Made by a program: the position numbers and the translations under genes. The notes below the pieces were generated by a model, which searched no databases, was not told the DNA's origin, and worked only from the letters and a program-made list of their open reading frames with translations. From DASZKW01 sp035552775 (GTDB lineage Bacteria; Actinomycetota; Acidimicrobiia; Acidimicrobiales; Palsa-688), in contig DASZKW010000097.1 in NCBI GenBank assembly GCA_035552775.1, forward strand, positions 19,123 to 83,122: a DNA stretch of 64,000 nucleotides. Reading direction: 5' to 3'. Positions 42,664 to 51,195 of the stretch are shown here, in pieces (the first letter of the stretch is position 1; each line of letters begins with the position of its first letter).

Positions 42664-43566
42664 ATGTTCCACACGCCGCGATTGGCCCACGTCCCGAGTG
42701 TCGACGGTTGGACCCATCGGCTTGGCCGGGATTCGGCCGGGTCGGTCGAGCGTGCGCCGGGGGGGCACCGGGCGCCCCCCACCCGGCTGCTGGCCCTGGA
42801 GCCGAGCCGCGCCGGCGCGGAGCTGGCGACCTTCGTCGCCATGCTCCCCCTGCTCGAACTCGCCCCCCGAGGTGACGGCCACCCGGTGGTGGTGCTCCCC
42901 GGCTTCATGGCAGGCGACCTGACCACGACGGCTCTGCGCCAGTACCTACGCAGCCTCGGCTACCGCGTTCACCGCTGGGGCCTCGGTACCAACGTCGGCC
43001 CGACGGCCGAGGCCCTCGCCGGTTGCGTTGATCTGCTCGAGCGCGCCTATAACCGCGACGGGCGCACGGTGACGATCATCGGGTGGAGCCTCGGCGGCAT
43101 CTACGCCCGCCAGATGGCACGCGACGCACCCGAGTTGGTGCGCCAGGTCATCACCCTCGGGAGCCCCTTCCAGCTGGCCAGAGGAAGCCAAACCCACGCG
43201 TCGTGGTTGTTCTCGCGTTACTCCCATCTCCACGTGGACCCGTCGAGCCTGCCCGAGCCCAAGGCCGGCCGCAGCTGGCTACCCGTGCCGGCCACCGCCA
43301 TCTACAGCAGAACCGACGGCATCGTACGCTGGCATACCTGCCTTACCGCGGCCGGGCCCGACGCCGAGAACATCCAGGTACGGGGCAGCCACTGCGGGCT
43401 CGGCCATAATGTCGGCGCTCTGTGGGCGGTGGCCGACCGCCTCGCCCAGCGCGAGGGCCAGTGGGCACCGTTCCGGCCCGGGATGGGATGGCGCCGCCTT
43501 TTCCCCCCCGCCACTTCTTGGCGCCCGGCCGTGGTCCCCTTGGAGGGGTTCCCCGAGGAGCCCTAA
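42664..43566 (+). CDS. Alpha/beta-hydrolase (lipase/esterase-like)
   Basis: Hydrolase of about 300 aa. The oxyanion-side strand is HPVVVLPGFMAGDLTTTALRQYL. The nucleophile elbow is IIGWSLGGIYARQMARDAP (GxSxG). The catalytic Asp region is IYSRTDGIVRW and the His is probably in GSHCGLGHN. The first 45 residues are Gly/Pro-rich and may not belong to the fold, so a later start is possible. An open frame reaches further upstream but overlaps the divergent ligase start. Its TAA overlaps the ctaG stop on the other strand by 3 bases. Confidence 0.85.
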   Translation: MFHTPRLAHVPSVDGWTHRLGRDSAGSVERAPGGHRAPPTRLLALEPSRAGAELATFVAMLPLLELAPRGDGHPVVVLPGFMAGDLTTTALRQYLRSLGYRVHRWGLGTNVGPTAEALAGCVDLLERAYNRDGRTVTIIGWSLGGIYARQMARDAPELVRQVITLGSPFQLARGSQTHASWLFSRYSHLHVDPSSLPEPKAGRSWLPVPATAIYSRTDGIVRWHTCLTAAGPDAENIQVRGSHCGLGHNVGALWAVADRLAQREGQWAPFRPGMGWRRLFPPATSWRPAVVPLEGFPEEP

Positions 43567-44543
43567 CCTCCCCCCTGTTCGGGGTCGTCGCGCCGCATCA
43601 TGGCGAAGGTGGCCGCCCAACCCGAGCGGATCGACGGGTCCGAAGGCGGGGTAACCCTCGCCGCGGCCGGCGCACGCACACCGGCGAGAGCCGCTGCCTC
43701 CTCCCGGCGGTCGGCCCTGGCGTCGAGGCGGGCGCCTTGGCGGGTGTCTGCCCGGTACCACTGCGAGAACATCGGTATCAGGGCCACCGCCGTCGCCAAC
43801 TCGGTCGCCGCCCATAGGACACCGCCGCCGGCGTGGGTCCCCGACAGGGTGTACATGGCAGCCACGGGTTTGGCCTCCATGAGCAGGGCGATGCCGAGGA
43901 AGGACTCGAAGGGGATACCGATGAGCAGGTTCAAGAAGCGCAGGCCGAAGCCCATGCGCCAGCGCGGGATCGGGTCGAGGCCCACCATGGGCCACCAGAA
44001 CAACGTGGCCCCGGCGAGAAATCCGAGGTTGATCGCGTCCATGAGCGCCATGTGATCCATGGCGAAACCGAGTGCCGGCGACAGGAAGAAGGCGAACATG
44101 GAGCCGTAGTACAAGAACCACACCACCACGGGGTGGCTGATAACGGCGAAGGGGCCGCTGTGCAGGCCGGCGAGCAACCGGCGCTTGGTGGTGCGTCCCG
44201 AGGTCTGCAGGAGCAGCGTCATCGGCGCACCCAGGGCGAGCAGCGGCGGGGCCACGACCATGAGCAGCAGGTGCTGCACGATGTGGGCGGGGAAGGACGA
44301 CTCCGCCAGCACCGCCACGGAGGATCCGAGGGCGACCTCGACCGCGACCAGCCCGGTGACGAAGCACGCCGCCCGGCGCCTCGGCCAGCGCCGGTCCCGT
44401 GCCCCCAGCTTGGCCATGGCCGAGAAGTACCAGATGGCGATGAGAATCAACACGCCGCCGGCCGCGCTGGGGAAGGGACCGAGGTCCCAACGGGTGACGA
44501 TGGTGTGCCAGTCGACTGGGAGGGGCGCGACCATGCCAGGCAT
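43563..44543 (-). CDS. ctaG: Cytochrome c oxidase assembly factor CtaG (caa3 type)
   Basis: Membrane protein of 326 aa with about seven helices. It shows the family segments AHIVQHLLLMVVAPPLLALGAPMTLLLQ and FAMDHMALMDAINLGFLAGATLFWWPMVGLDP. Caa3-type CtaG proteins help mature the CuB site of terminal oxidases. The C-terminal 55 residues are basic, cytosolic and variable. It follows the NamH-like gene by 9 bp. A TAGCCT box ending 6 nt before its ATG includes the upstream TAG stop codon. It converges with the hydrolase gene, stops overlapping. Confidence 0.88.
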   Translation of the reverse strand: MPGMVAPLPVDWHTIVTRWDLGPFPSAAGGVLILIAIWYFSAMAKLGARDRRWPRRRAACFVTGLVAVEVALGSSVAVLAESSFPAHIVQHLLLMVVAPPLLALGAPMTLLLQTSGRTTKRRLLAGLHSGPFAVISHPVVVWFLYYGSMFAFFLSPALGFAMDHMALMDAINLGFLAGATLFWWPMVGLDPIPRWRMGFGLRFLNLLIGIPFESFLGIALLMEAKPVAAMYTLSGTHAGGGVLWAATELATAVALIPMFSQWYRADTRQGARLDARADRREEAAALAGVRAPAAARVTPPSDPSIRSGWAATFAMMRRDDPEQGGG

Positions 44544-44549
44544 GACTCC

Positions 44550-44555
44550 AGGCTA
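44550..44555 (-). promoter_or_regulatory. Possible -10 (TAGCCT) for ctaG overlapping the upstream stop codon
   Basis: TAGCCT ends 6 nt before the ATG at 44543. Its first three bases are the TAG stop of the NamH-like gene, so the match may be partly accidental. Confidence 0.3.
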
Positions 44556-46169
44556 GCCAGTGCCCCTGTGGGAACCTTGGCGCTCCGTTACCGCTTCGGT
44601 GCGCAGGCCGGCGCGCTCCGCGGTGAGGCAACGCCCGGTGGCGAGATCGAAGCGCCAGCCGTGCAGGGTGCAGGTGAGGACGCCGCCCTCGACCTCGCCG
44701 AAGCGGGCCAGGTCGCCGCCCAGGTGCGGGCAGCGCCGCTGCACCATGTAATCCCCGCAGCGCCACATCTCGCCTTCGGCCGCCTTCTCGGCGTCGGTCA
44801 GGCGGTGGGTGGCGGCGCGCCTGGTGGGGGCCAGCGACGCTTCCAGGTAGGCCATGCGCTCGGGGCCGAGACACTTGAAGAAGCTGAAGACGGTGCCGTT
44901 GTAGCCACCGGTGCGCTCCGCCTCGAACCGGCACGACAAGAACAGCTCGTTGACCCAGTCGGTGACGTGGCGCTCCACGAGCGACCGCACAAGGCGCTCG
45001 TCGATGGAAAAGTAGTGCTCCCACGTTTCGCCCCGCTCCACCCCAGTCGGGCCAGGCCACGGGCGCACCTGACGCTTGGCCGGGTCGATGACCACCGACG
45101 ACGCGCCCAGGTCGACCACGATGGGCCCGCCGAGGTGCTCGCACACCCGGTCGGCGCCGGCCATGAGCGGCTCCATCCATGCGGCCAGGGCGGCGCATAT
45201 GTCGGGACCGTCGTCGGGGCAGGCGGCCATCGTCGCCTCGAACTCGGGGCGGCGCCGCTCCCGGTAGGCCTCGAGGTACGCCTTCTTGTCGGAGAACACG
45301 GCGTCGAGCTCGGCGTCGCCCACAGGCTGACCGACGGCGAACGAGCCCGGACCGACGGTCGCCACGCTCCCGGGGACCATGAGGTGGGCGCAGGCGACGT
45401 CGCGCTCGGCCAGGTAGGCGATGAACGCCGGTTGGTCCACGAAGATGTTCGCCGGGTCGCCGTCGAGATCGTTCAACCCGAACAGGTCGTCATCGAGAAA
45501 CGCCGGCGGCCCGGCAAAAGGAACCACGTGGGCGGCACCCACCTCGCGCACGTACCGGTAGGCCCTCGCCATCTGGTTGGCGCGCTTCTCCCGGCCGAGA
45601 CGGGCCTTGACCGCGGGATCGAACCGGTAGGTCATCGGGTACCAGATGGCCCCCGAGTACTGGAGCAGGTGGACGTCGTAGGGGCCGAGGGAGCCGAGCA
45701 GGTCGACGTCGGGGGGCCGGCAGTCGTTCTGGTTGAGCAGTCGCACCTCGCCGTCGTCGATGGCGATGGTCGAATCGCCGAGGGGGCCGTCGGCCGGCGT
45801 GGTCGCCGTGCAGATGGCGACCCGGATGCCTTCGAGGTCGACGGCTTCGCCGTCGGTGGTCTGCGCGAAGCGGGTGAAGCCGAGGTCCTCCAGAGCCCTG
45901 CGCAACTCGTCGAGGGGGAACTCGGGCAGCAGGACCACGGCGTCCTTCGACACGTGCTCGGCCAGGAACAACGGATCAAAGTGGTCGCGGTGGAGGTGGG
46001 AGATGTACAGGTAGGTGGGCGACGCGATGGCACCCACGTCGACGGCTGCATTGTCGGGGAAAGGAAACCAGGACGCGAAGTAGGCGGGGTTGAACCACGG
46101 GTCGCACAACACCGTGGTGTCACCCGACGAAACCCACAGCCCGGCGTGGCCGGTCAACATCACTCGCAT
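44553..46169 (-). CDS. MBL-fold plus Rieske protein, NamH/CMAH-like hydroxylase
   Basis: Protein of 538 aa with two recognisable domains. The N-terminal metallo-beta-lactamase fold has HLHRDHFD (H58, H60, D62, H63) and no signal peptide. The C-terminal Rieske domain has CPH (C480, H482) and CTLH (C500, H503), the ligands of a [2Fe-2S] cluster. This order and size match mycobacterial NamH, which hydroxylates UDP-N-acetylmuramic acid to its N-glycolyl form, and are related to CMP-Neu5Ac hydroxylase. If the assignment holds, the organism would make N-glycolylated peptidoglycan. TAGCTT lies 6 nt before the ATG. NamH is the best-fitting function, but another hydroxylase of the family is possible. 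Confidence 0.78.
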   Translation of the reverse strand: MRVMLTGHAGLWVSSGDTTVLCDPWFNPAYFASWFPFPDNAAVDVGAIASPTYLYISHLHRDHFDPLFLAEHVSKDAVVLLPEFPLDELRRALEDLGFTRFAQTTDGEAVDLEGIRVAICTATTPADGPLGDSTIAIDDGEVRLLNQNDCRPPDVDLLGSLGPYDVHLLQYSGAIWYPMTYRFDPAVKARLGREKRANQMARAYRYVREVGAAHVVPFAGPPAFLDDDLFGLNDLDGDPANIFVDQPAFIAYLAERDVACAHLMVPGSVATVGPGSFAVGQPVGDAELDAVFSDKKAYLEAYRERRRPEFEATMAACPDDGPDICAALAAWMEPLMAGADRVCEHLGGPIVVDLGASSVVIDPAKRQVRPWPGPTGVERGETWEHYFSIDERLVRSLVERHVTDWVNELFLSCRFEAERTGGYNGTVFSFFKCLGPERMAYLEASLAPTRRAATHRLTDAEKAAEGEMWRCGDYMVQRRCPHLGGDLARFGEVEGGVLTCTLHGWRFDLATGRCLTAERAGLRTEAVTERQGSHRGTG

Positions 46170-46175
46170 CGCCCA

Positions 46176-46181
46176 AAGCTA
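46176..46181 (-). promoter_or_regulatory. Candidate leaderless -10 (TAGCTT) for the NamH-like gene
   Basis: TAGCTT ends 6 nt before the ATG at 46169. On the plus strand the same 84-bp divergent region contains TAGCAT at 46230-46235, 18 nt before the dcd start. Confidence 0.45.
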
Positions 46182-46253
46182 CCGGGGGTCGATGCCCGCT
46201 CCGAGAACCCGGCCCAGGCACCCCGGCCGTAGCATCATGGGCGGAATGGGAGC

Positions 46254-47417
46254 GTGCGCGCCTTGGTGGCAGTGAACCTGGAGGACTTGGGGGTTGACAC
46301 CCCCGGGGTGCTCCCCGACCGGCTGTTGACGGCTGCGGCCGGCGCGGGCTGGATCGACGCGGGTGAGGGCGGCCTGCTACCGGGCAACGTCCAGCCCGCC
46401 AGCCTCGATCTCCGCCTCGGCGAGCGGGCTCTGCGCATCCGTTGCAGCTTCCTACCCGACGACGAGACCGTCGAGCACAAGGTCAAGGCCCACGTCCTCG
46501 ACGAGCTCGACCTTCGCGGTGACGGCGCCGTGCTCGAGACCAACCGCCCTTACCTGATCCCCCTCGCCGAGCGCCTGCACCTGCCTGCGTTCCTACGGGG
46601 CCGGGCCAACCCCAAGAGCTCCACCGGACGCCTCGACGTGTTCACCCGGGTCATCACCGACCGCAGCTTCCGCTTCGACGAGGTGGACGCCGGCTACGAC
46701 GGACCCCTCTACCTGGAGGTGGTCCCGCTCAGCTTCGCCGTGCGCGTGCGCCAAGGACTCGCCCTCAACCAGCTCCGCCTGATGGTCGGTCGTTCCATGC
46801 TGAGCGACTCGGAGCTCGGCGATCTTCACCGCCGGGACCCCCTCCTCTTTCGCGGGGGGAGGCCGGCGACGGAGCCGGAGTTCGCCACTGCGGACGGCTT
46901 GTTCTTGTCGCTCGACCTGCGAGGGGACGCCGAGCGGCGGGTGGGGTTTCGTTCCCGGCCCCACGCCACCCTCCTCGACATGGCCAGGTCATCCCACCGG
47001 GTCGACGATTTCTGGGAACCGGTTCGCAGCGAGGAGGGCGACCGGGTGGTGCTGCACCCCGAGAGCTTCTATCTCCTGCTTTCGGCAGAGGCGGTCCGAG
47101 TCCCCCCTCAACTGGCGTGCGAGATGACCGCCTACGACCCCACCAGCGGCGAGCTGCGCACGCACTACGCCGGCTTCTTCGACCCGGGATTCGGCTACTC
47201 GCGCGACGGTCGCCTGCTCGGCTCGCGCGCCGCGCTCGAGGTCCGGGCCCACGACGTCCCGTTCATGATCGAGCACGGGCAGCGGGTCTGCAAGCTAACC
47301 TTCGAGCGCATGGTCGCGGAGCCCACCCGCCTCTACGGCGAGGACGTGGGCTCCAATTACCAGGGCCAGGTGGAGACGCTCGGCAAGCACTTCCGAAGCG
47401 GCGTCGGGCGCCCCTGA
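46254..47417 (+). CDS. dcd: Double-domain dCTP deaminase (2'-deoxycytidine 5'-triphosphate deaminase)
   Basis: Protein of 387 aa, twice the usual size, like the alphaproteobacterial long form in which two dUTPase-like domains are fused. The first domain has QPASLDLRLGERALRI and the conserved GRANPKSSTGRLDVFTRVITD, which holds the catalytic and nucleotide-binding residues. The second domain shows LACEMTAYDPTSGELRTHYAGFFDPGFGY and ends with NYQGQVETLGKHF. It converts dCTP to dUTP for thymidylate synthesis. The GTG at 46254 has GGGAG immediately upstream; a GTG twelve or so codons later (GVLPDR) is closer to where other members start. Confidence 0.88.
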   Translation: MRALVAVNLEDLGVDTPGVLPDRLLTAAAGAGWIDAGEGGLLPGNVQPASLDLRLGERALRIRCSFLPDDETVEHKVKAHVLDELDLRGDGAVLETNRPYLIPLAERLHLPAFLRGRANPKSSTGRLDVFTRVITDRSFRFDEVDAGYDGPLYLEVVPLSFAVRVRQGLALNQLRLMVGRSMLSDSELGDLHRRDPLLFRGGRPATEPEFATADGLFLSLDLRGDAERRVGFRSRPHATLLDMARSSHRVDDFWEPVRSEEGDRVVLHPESFYLLLSAEAVRVPPQLACEMTAYDPTSGELRTHYAGFFDPGFGYSRDGRLLGSRAALEVRAHDVPFMIEHGQRVCKLTFERMVAEPTRLYGEDVGSNYQGQVETLGKHFRSGVGRP

Positions 47418-47487
47418 GCTCGAGCCTTCCGGGGCGCCCCTTTCCCCTGCCGGTTCACCAGCCGAGAAATGGGTAAGAAACGGGCTC

Positions 47488-49056
47488 ATGGGCGCGCTGA
47501 AGGGTTTGGTGGGCTGGGTGGACCGCTGGCAGCGGCGCAACCCCGTGCCCGGCGCCGGCTACGGGGTGATCAAGAAGTTCAGCGACGACCAGGCCAACCT
47601 GCTCGTGGTCAGCCTCGGCTGGTATGGCTTCACGGCCATCTTTCCCCTCCTGCTCGTGGTCGTGACCATCTTCGGGTTCGTCGGCCAGAAGTCGCTCGGC
47701 AACGGGATCGTCAACACCCTGCACCAGTTTCCCGTCGTCGGGGCCAACTTCAACCCGGCCGGCGCCAGTCGCCTGCACGGCAGCATCCTGGGCCTCGTCA
47801 TCGGCGTCGTCGGGCTGCTCTACGGCGCCCAGGGCGTCACCCAGACCGCGCAGACGGCCATGGCGTCGGTGTGGAACATTCCCCAGTACGAGCGCACCGG
47901 CTTCCTGCCCAGGCTCGGGCGCAGCCTCGGCGGGTTGTTCACCATCGGGGGTGCGTTCGTCATCAACGCCTTCGCGTCGACCTACGCCACCGGCGCCAAT
48001 GAGAGCTTTGCCATCCGGGTGCCGGTGATCGCCGCCCTGCTCGTGCTCAACGTTGGGTTCTACTACGCCGCGTTCCGGATCCTCACCCCGAAGATGATCG
48101 GCACCCGTTGCCTTCTCCCCGGCTCCATCGGGGGCGCTGTCGCCTTCACGCTGCTCATCACCGTGGGGACCGGGTTGCTCACCCACGAGCTGAAAAATAC
48201 GTCCAACACCTACGGAACGTTCGGCTCGGTGATCGGGGTGGTCACGTTCCTGCTCCTCCTCGCCAAGCTGAGCATCTACGCGGCCGAGCTCAACCCTGTA
48301 CTGAAGCGTTCCCTCTACCCGCGGGCGATGCCGTTCGGGGAGCCGACCGACGCCGACCGCCGGGTGCTGCGCGACCTGGCCCACCAAGAACGGCGGGAGG
48401 AGGACCAGCGCATCGGCGTCGGCTTCGGCCCCGATCCCTCCGGCGAGGCGGCCGCCGACGCCCGCGGCGATGACGGCACTGACCCGGACAACACCGAGGC
48501 TCATAAGACCGAGACTGAGGAAACGGCGACCGACGGACACGGAACAGGCGGAAGCTGGCAGGCCGGGAGCTGGCCGGCCCGAAGCTCGACGGGTGGACAG
48601 GAGACTGGCGGGACGGAGACGGGCGGAGCAGCGACGGGCGGAGCATGGCCTGGGCGAGCGAGGACAGGGGGAGCGGCGACGGCCGGCGGGGGGGAGATCG
48701 CCAAAGCCGGCGCTACCAAGGCCGGCGCCGCCAGGGCCGCCGCCAGGGCCGCTGGCAGTCGGGCACGCAGCGGGCCGGCCGCCAGCAAAACCGGCACAGC
48801 CAAGGCCGGCGCCGCCAGGCCCGCTGGCAGTCGGGCACGCGGCAGCGGGGCGGCCGCCCCCAAGACCGCTGCCCCCAAGACCGCTGCCCCCAAGACCGCT
48901 GCCGCCAAGACCGGCGCCGCCAAGACCGGCGCCGACACGCCCGCCGGCAGTAGGGCGCGCCGCAGCGGGGCGGCCGGCAACGGGGCGGCCGGCAGCGCGG
49001 TGGCCGGCGGTAGCGGCGCCGGGCCGGCCGGCCGGCCGGCCCGACGCGCCCCGTAG
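47488..49056 (+). CDS. YihY/BrkB family membrane protein with low-complexity tail
   Basis: Protein of 522 aa. Residues 25-290 are the six-helix YihY/virulence factor BrkB domain: VSLGWYGFTAIFPLLLVVVTIFGFV, LYGAQGVTQTAQTAMASVWNI and LLLLAKLSIYAAELN. Earlier labels of RNase BN for this family are not supported. Residues 300-350 are acidic. Residues 355-522 are an Ala/Gly/Lys/Arg/Thr-rich region with repeated KTAAP-like pentamers that resembles a histone-like basic tail and could bind nucleic acid or anionic lipid. The ATG at 47488 begins the conserved segment; TAAGAA upstream is a poor box. It converges with the aldo-keto reductase gene. Confidence 0.85.
   Translation: MGALKGLVGWVDRWQRRNPVPGAGYGVIKKFSDDQANLLVVSLGWYGFTAIFPLLLVVVTIFGFVGQKSLGNGIVNTLHQFPVVGANFNPAGASRLHGSILGLVIGVVGLLYGAQGVTQTAQTAMASVWNIPQYERTGFLPRLGRSLGGLFTIGGAFVINAFASTYATGANESFAIRVPVIAALLVLNVGFYYAAFRILTPKMIGTRCLLPGSIGGAVAFTLLITVGTGLLTHELKNTSNTYGTFGSVIGVVTFLLLLAKLSIYAAELNPVLKRSLYPRAMPFGEPTDADRRVLRDLAHQERREEDQRIGVGFGPDPSGEAAADARGDDGTDPDNTEAHKTETEETATDGHGTGGSWQAGSWPARSSTGGQETGGTETGGAATGGAWPGRARTGGAATAGGGEIAKAGATKAGAARAAARAAGSRARSGPAASKTGTAKAGAARPAGSRARGSGAAAPKTAAPKTAAPKTAAAKTGAAKTGADTPAGSRARRSGAAGNGAAGSAVAGGSGAGPAGRPARRAP
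48862..48936 (+). repeat. Five 15-bp in-frame repeats in the BrkB tail
   Basis: Five units beginning 48862, 48877, 48892, 48907 and 48922 encode KTAAP, KTAAP, KTAAA, KTGAA and KTGAD. The first two are identical at DNA level and the others differ by a few bases. Confidence 0.85.
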
Positions 49057-49108
49057 GGAGGGGAGCCCGGCGCTGAACGCTGTTGCCGGTGCCTGGCGGG
49101 CGACCGGC

Positions 49109-49205
49109 CTTAGGATCCGGCGCCGAACTACTTTCACTCTTGCCGGGACGTTTGGCCCGGTCAGCGGCGGGGCGCTGTCCAAGCAGTTCGGCGCCGGACC
49201 CTTAG
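49109..49205. repeat. 97-bp intergenic inverted-repeat element
   Basis: Arms 49109-49129 and 49185-49205 pair over 21 bp with two mismatches; the innermost 14 bp are perfect and GC-rich (AGTTCGGCGCCGGA). The 55-nt centre has no ORF. It lies between the convergent BrkB and aldo-keto reductase genes, 52 bp from the first and 44 bp from the second. No target-site duplication is visible at its ends. It may be a nonautonomous element remnant or a folded RNA/DNA structure. Confidence 0.7.
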
Positions 49206-49249
49206 CCCTTCCACACCTGAAGCGTCGACGAACTTGCGCGGAGCACCAC

Positions 49250-50245
49250 TTAGCGGCGGACGGAGGACATGTCCGGGTAGCGGTCGCCAGCGGCGGAACC
49301 CACGGGCGCGGCCTCGTCGAGGCGGGCCAAATCTTCGGCTGTCAACCTGACATCGGCGGCGCCAATGTTGTCGGCTAGGTAGCTGCGGCGCTTGGTCCCA
49401 GGGATGGGCACTACGTCTTCGCCTTGGGCCATGACCCAGGCCAGCGCCAGCTGGCTAGGCGATACACCCTTGGCGGTGGCCAGCTCGCGTACCCGGTCGA
49501 CCAGCTTCAGGTTCCGCTTGAAATTGTCACCCTGGAAGCGGGGCGAATGGCGTCGGAAGTCGTCGGCGGTGAGGTCGTCGACGCTGCGAATCTGCCCCGA
49601 CAAGAACCCCCGCCCCAACGGCGAGTAGGCGACGAAGCCGATGCCGAGCTCCCGGACGGTCGCCAACACACCGTCGTCCTCGACGTCGCGCGACCAAAGC
49701 GACCATTCGGTTTGCACGGCGGTCATCGGATGGGTGGCGTGGGCCCGGCGGATGGTGGCGGGGGCGGCCTCGCTGATCCCCAGGTGACGGACCTTGCCCG
49801 CTGCTACCAGGTCGGCCATGGCGCCCCACGTCTCCTCGACGGCGACGCTGGTATCCACCCTGTGCTGGTAGTAGAGGTCGATGTGGTCCACGCCCAGGCG
49901 CTGGAGGCTGGCCTCGCAGGCGCTGCGCACGTAGTCCGGCTTGCCGTTGACGCCGCCCCGGCTGCCGTCGGTACCCCGCTCGTTGCCGAACTTGGTAGCC
50001 AACACCACCTCGTCACGCCGGCCGGCGATGGCCCGTCCCACCAATCGCTCGTTGGCGAAGGGACCATACATGTCAGCGGTGTCCAACAAGTTGACCCCGG
50101 CGTCAAGTGCGGCATGGATGGTGGCGACCGATTCGGTGTCGTCGCCGTTCCCGTAGAACTCTGACATCCCCATGCAGCCGAGACCCTCGGCCGACACGGT
50201 CAGGGCGGCGGCCCCAGTTCCCAGCGTGCGTCGTGCTACAGCCAC
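49250..50245 (-). CDS. Aldo/keto reductase
   Basis: NADPH-dependent (alpha/beta)8 barrel of 331 aa, YajO/AKR13-like. It has LLDTADMYGPFANERLVGRA with catalytic Asp and Tyr, EVVLATKFGNERG with the Lys, DLYYQHRVDTSV with the His, and the NADP pocket VPIPGTKRRSYLADN near the C-terminus. The GTG at 50245 is chosen because AAGGAGGT lies 5 nt upstream, one of the clearest Shine-Dalgarno sites in the window. Likely reduces small aldehydes or ketones; substrate unknown. Confidence 0.9.
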   Translation of the reverse strand: MAVARRTLGTGAAALTVSAEGLGCMGMSEFYGNGDDTESVATIHAALDAGVNLLDTADMYGPFANERLVGRAIAGRRDEVVLATKFGNERGTDGSRGGVNGKPDYVRSACEASLQRLGVDHIDLYYQHRVDTSVAVEETWGAMADLVAAGKVRHLGISEAAPATIRRAHATHPMTAVQTEWSLWSRDVEDDGVLATVRELGIGFVAYSPLGRGFLSGQIRSVDDLTADDFRRHSPRFQGDNFKRNLKLVDRVRELATAKGVSPSQLALAWVMAQGEDVVPIPGTKRRSYLADNIGAADVRLTAEDLARLDEAAPVGSAAGDRYPDMSSVRR

Positions 50246-50379
50246 GTATGACCTCCTTGACAGCCTCTGCCGACTGGCGCTCCTACAGGCGCGCTGCACC
50301 GTAGCGGCCACGGCAGCGCTTGCTCGACCCAGTTGGAGAATCGACTGACCCCGTTAGAGAAGCGCTTGCCGCCGTGAGC

Positions 50380-50385
50380 TAAACT
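50380..50385 (+). promoter_or_regulatory. Candidate leaderless -10 (TAAACT) for the SDR gene
   Basis: TAAACT is followed by 7 nt and the ATG at 50393. There is no Shine-Dalgarno in those 7 nt (TTTTCCG). Confidence 0.45.
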
Positions 50386-50392
50386 TTTTCCG

Positions 50393-51133
50393 ATGGGTGG
50401 CTCGCTCGTCTGGATATCTGGCGCTTCGAGTGGGATCGGCGCCGCCATGGCCCGCACGGTTCCGTGGAAGGGGGCGCGGGTCATCGGGATAAGCCGGAGG
50501 CCCCCCGAGGATGCTGAGCACTTGGAGTTCGACTTGGCCGACCCTGACTCGTGGCCGGCCGTGGGCGAGTCACTCCGACAAGAGCTTGCGGGCTTTGACG
50601 GCGAACGGGTGGTGTTCGTCCACGCCGCAGGAACCGTTGATCCGATTGGCTCGGCAGCGGAGGTCGACGCCGAGGCCTACCGGGCCAACGTATTGCTCAA
50701 TAGCGCTGCCCCCCAAGCCCTCGGCCAGATCTTCCTTGCCGTGACACAGGATCTCGCCGTCGAGCGCCACCTGGTGATGTTCACCTCAGGTGCGGCCAAG
50801 ACGGTGTATCGGGGCTGGACTTCCTACGGAGCCGGCAAGGCAGCTGTGGAACAGTGGGTGCGAACCGCCGGGGCCGAGCAAACGGCGAAAGGCGGCGTCC
50901 GGGTGCTCGCGGTAGCGCCCGGGACAGTGGACACCACGATGCAGCAGCGCCTGCGTGAATCGACCGACGACAGCTTCCCCCAGCGCCAGAAATTTCTCGA
51001 CCTCCACGCCTCGGGAAAGCTGAGCGATCCCGACGAGGTGGCCGGCCGGATATGGGCGTTGCTGGCTCAGGACCTGGCCAACGGTGAAGTCGTGGACCTG
51101 CGCCAGCTGAGCGACTCGTCGACCAGCCGCTAG
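50393..51133 (+). CDS. SDR family oxidoreductase
   Basis: Classical short-chain dehydrogenase of 246 aa. The cofactor motif is WISGASSGIGAAMA, followed by VFVHAAGTV (NAG-like) and the active-site pair in SYGAGKAAVEQWVR (YxxxK), with Ser in VMFTSGAAK. The arginines after the glycine motif (ISRRPPED) suggest NADP preference. The protein resembles sepiapterin-reductase-like SDRs in spacing, but the substrate is not determinable. Divergent from the aldo-keto reductase, convergent with the MFS gene. Confidence 0.9.
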   Translation: MGGSLVWISGASSGIGAAMARTVPWKGARVIGISRRPPEDAEHLEFDLADPDSWPAVGESLRQELAGFDGERVVFVHAAGTVDPIGSAAEVDAEAYRANVLLNSAAPQALGQIFLAVTQDLAVERHLVMFTSGAAKTVYRGWTSYGAGKAAVEQWVRTAGAEQTAKGGVRVLAVAPGTVDTTMQQRLRESTDDSFPQRQKFLDLHASGKLSDPDEVAGRIWALLAQDLANGEVVDLRQLSDSSTSR

Positions 51134-51140
51134 GGCGCCG

Positions 51141-51181
51141 GGCGGGCCCGCCGATTGATGCTGATGTGGCTAGCGCTAGCC
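51141..51181. terminator. Two perfect palindromes between convergent genes
   Basis: GGCGGGCCCGCC (51141-51152) and GGCTAGCGCTAGCC (51168-51181) lie in the 62-bp gap between the SDR and MFS stops. GCTAGCG recurs at about 51195. They could act as a bidirectional stop signal; there are no T-runs. Confidence 0.35.
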
Positions 51182-51195
51182 GACCTTGATATGGG

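Noticed and set aside
43563..43566. Gene overlap suggesting a frameshift or fusion between the hydrolase and ctaG
   Set aside because: They are convergent with complete domains on both sides; only the stop codons overlap.
43279..45198. Long minus-strand frame of about 640 codons
   Set aside because: Out of frame with ctaG and the NamH-like gene, which are supported by motifs; Arg/Gly/Pro-rich shadow of GC-rich coding DNA.
43833..46232. Long plus-strand frame of about 800 codons
   Set aside because: Antisense to ctaG and the NamH-like gene, with no motif; His/Gly/Arg-rich shadow.
47455..49182. Minus-strand frame opposite the BrkB gene
   Set aside because: No motifs, and it covers the low-complexity repeats in reverse; the BrkB domain is clear on the plus strand.
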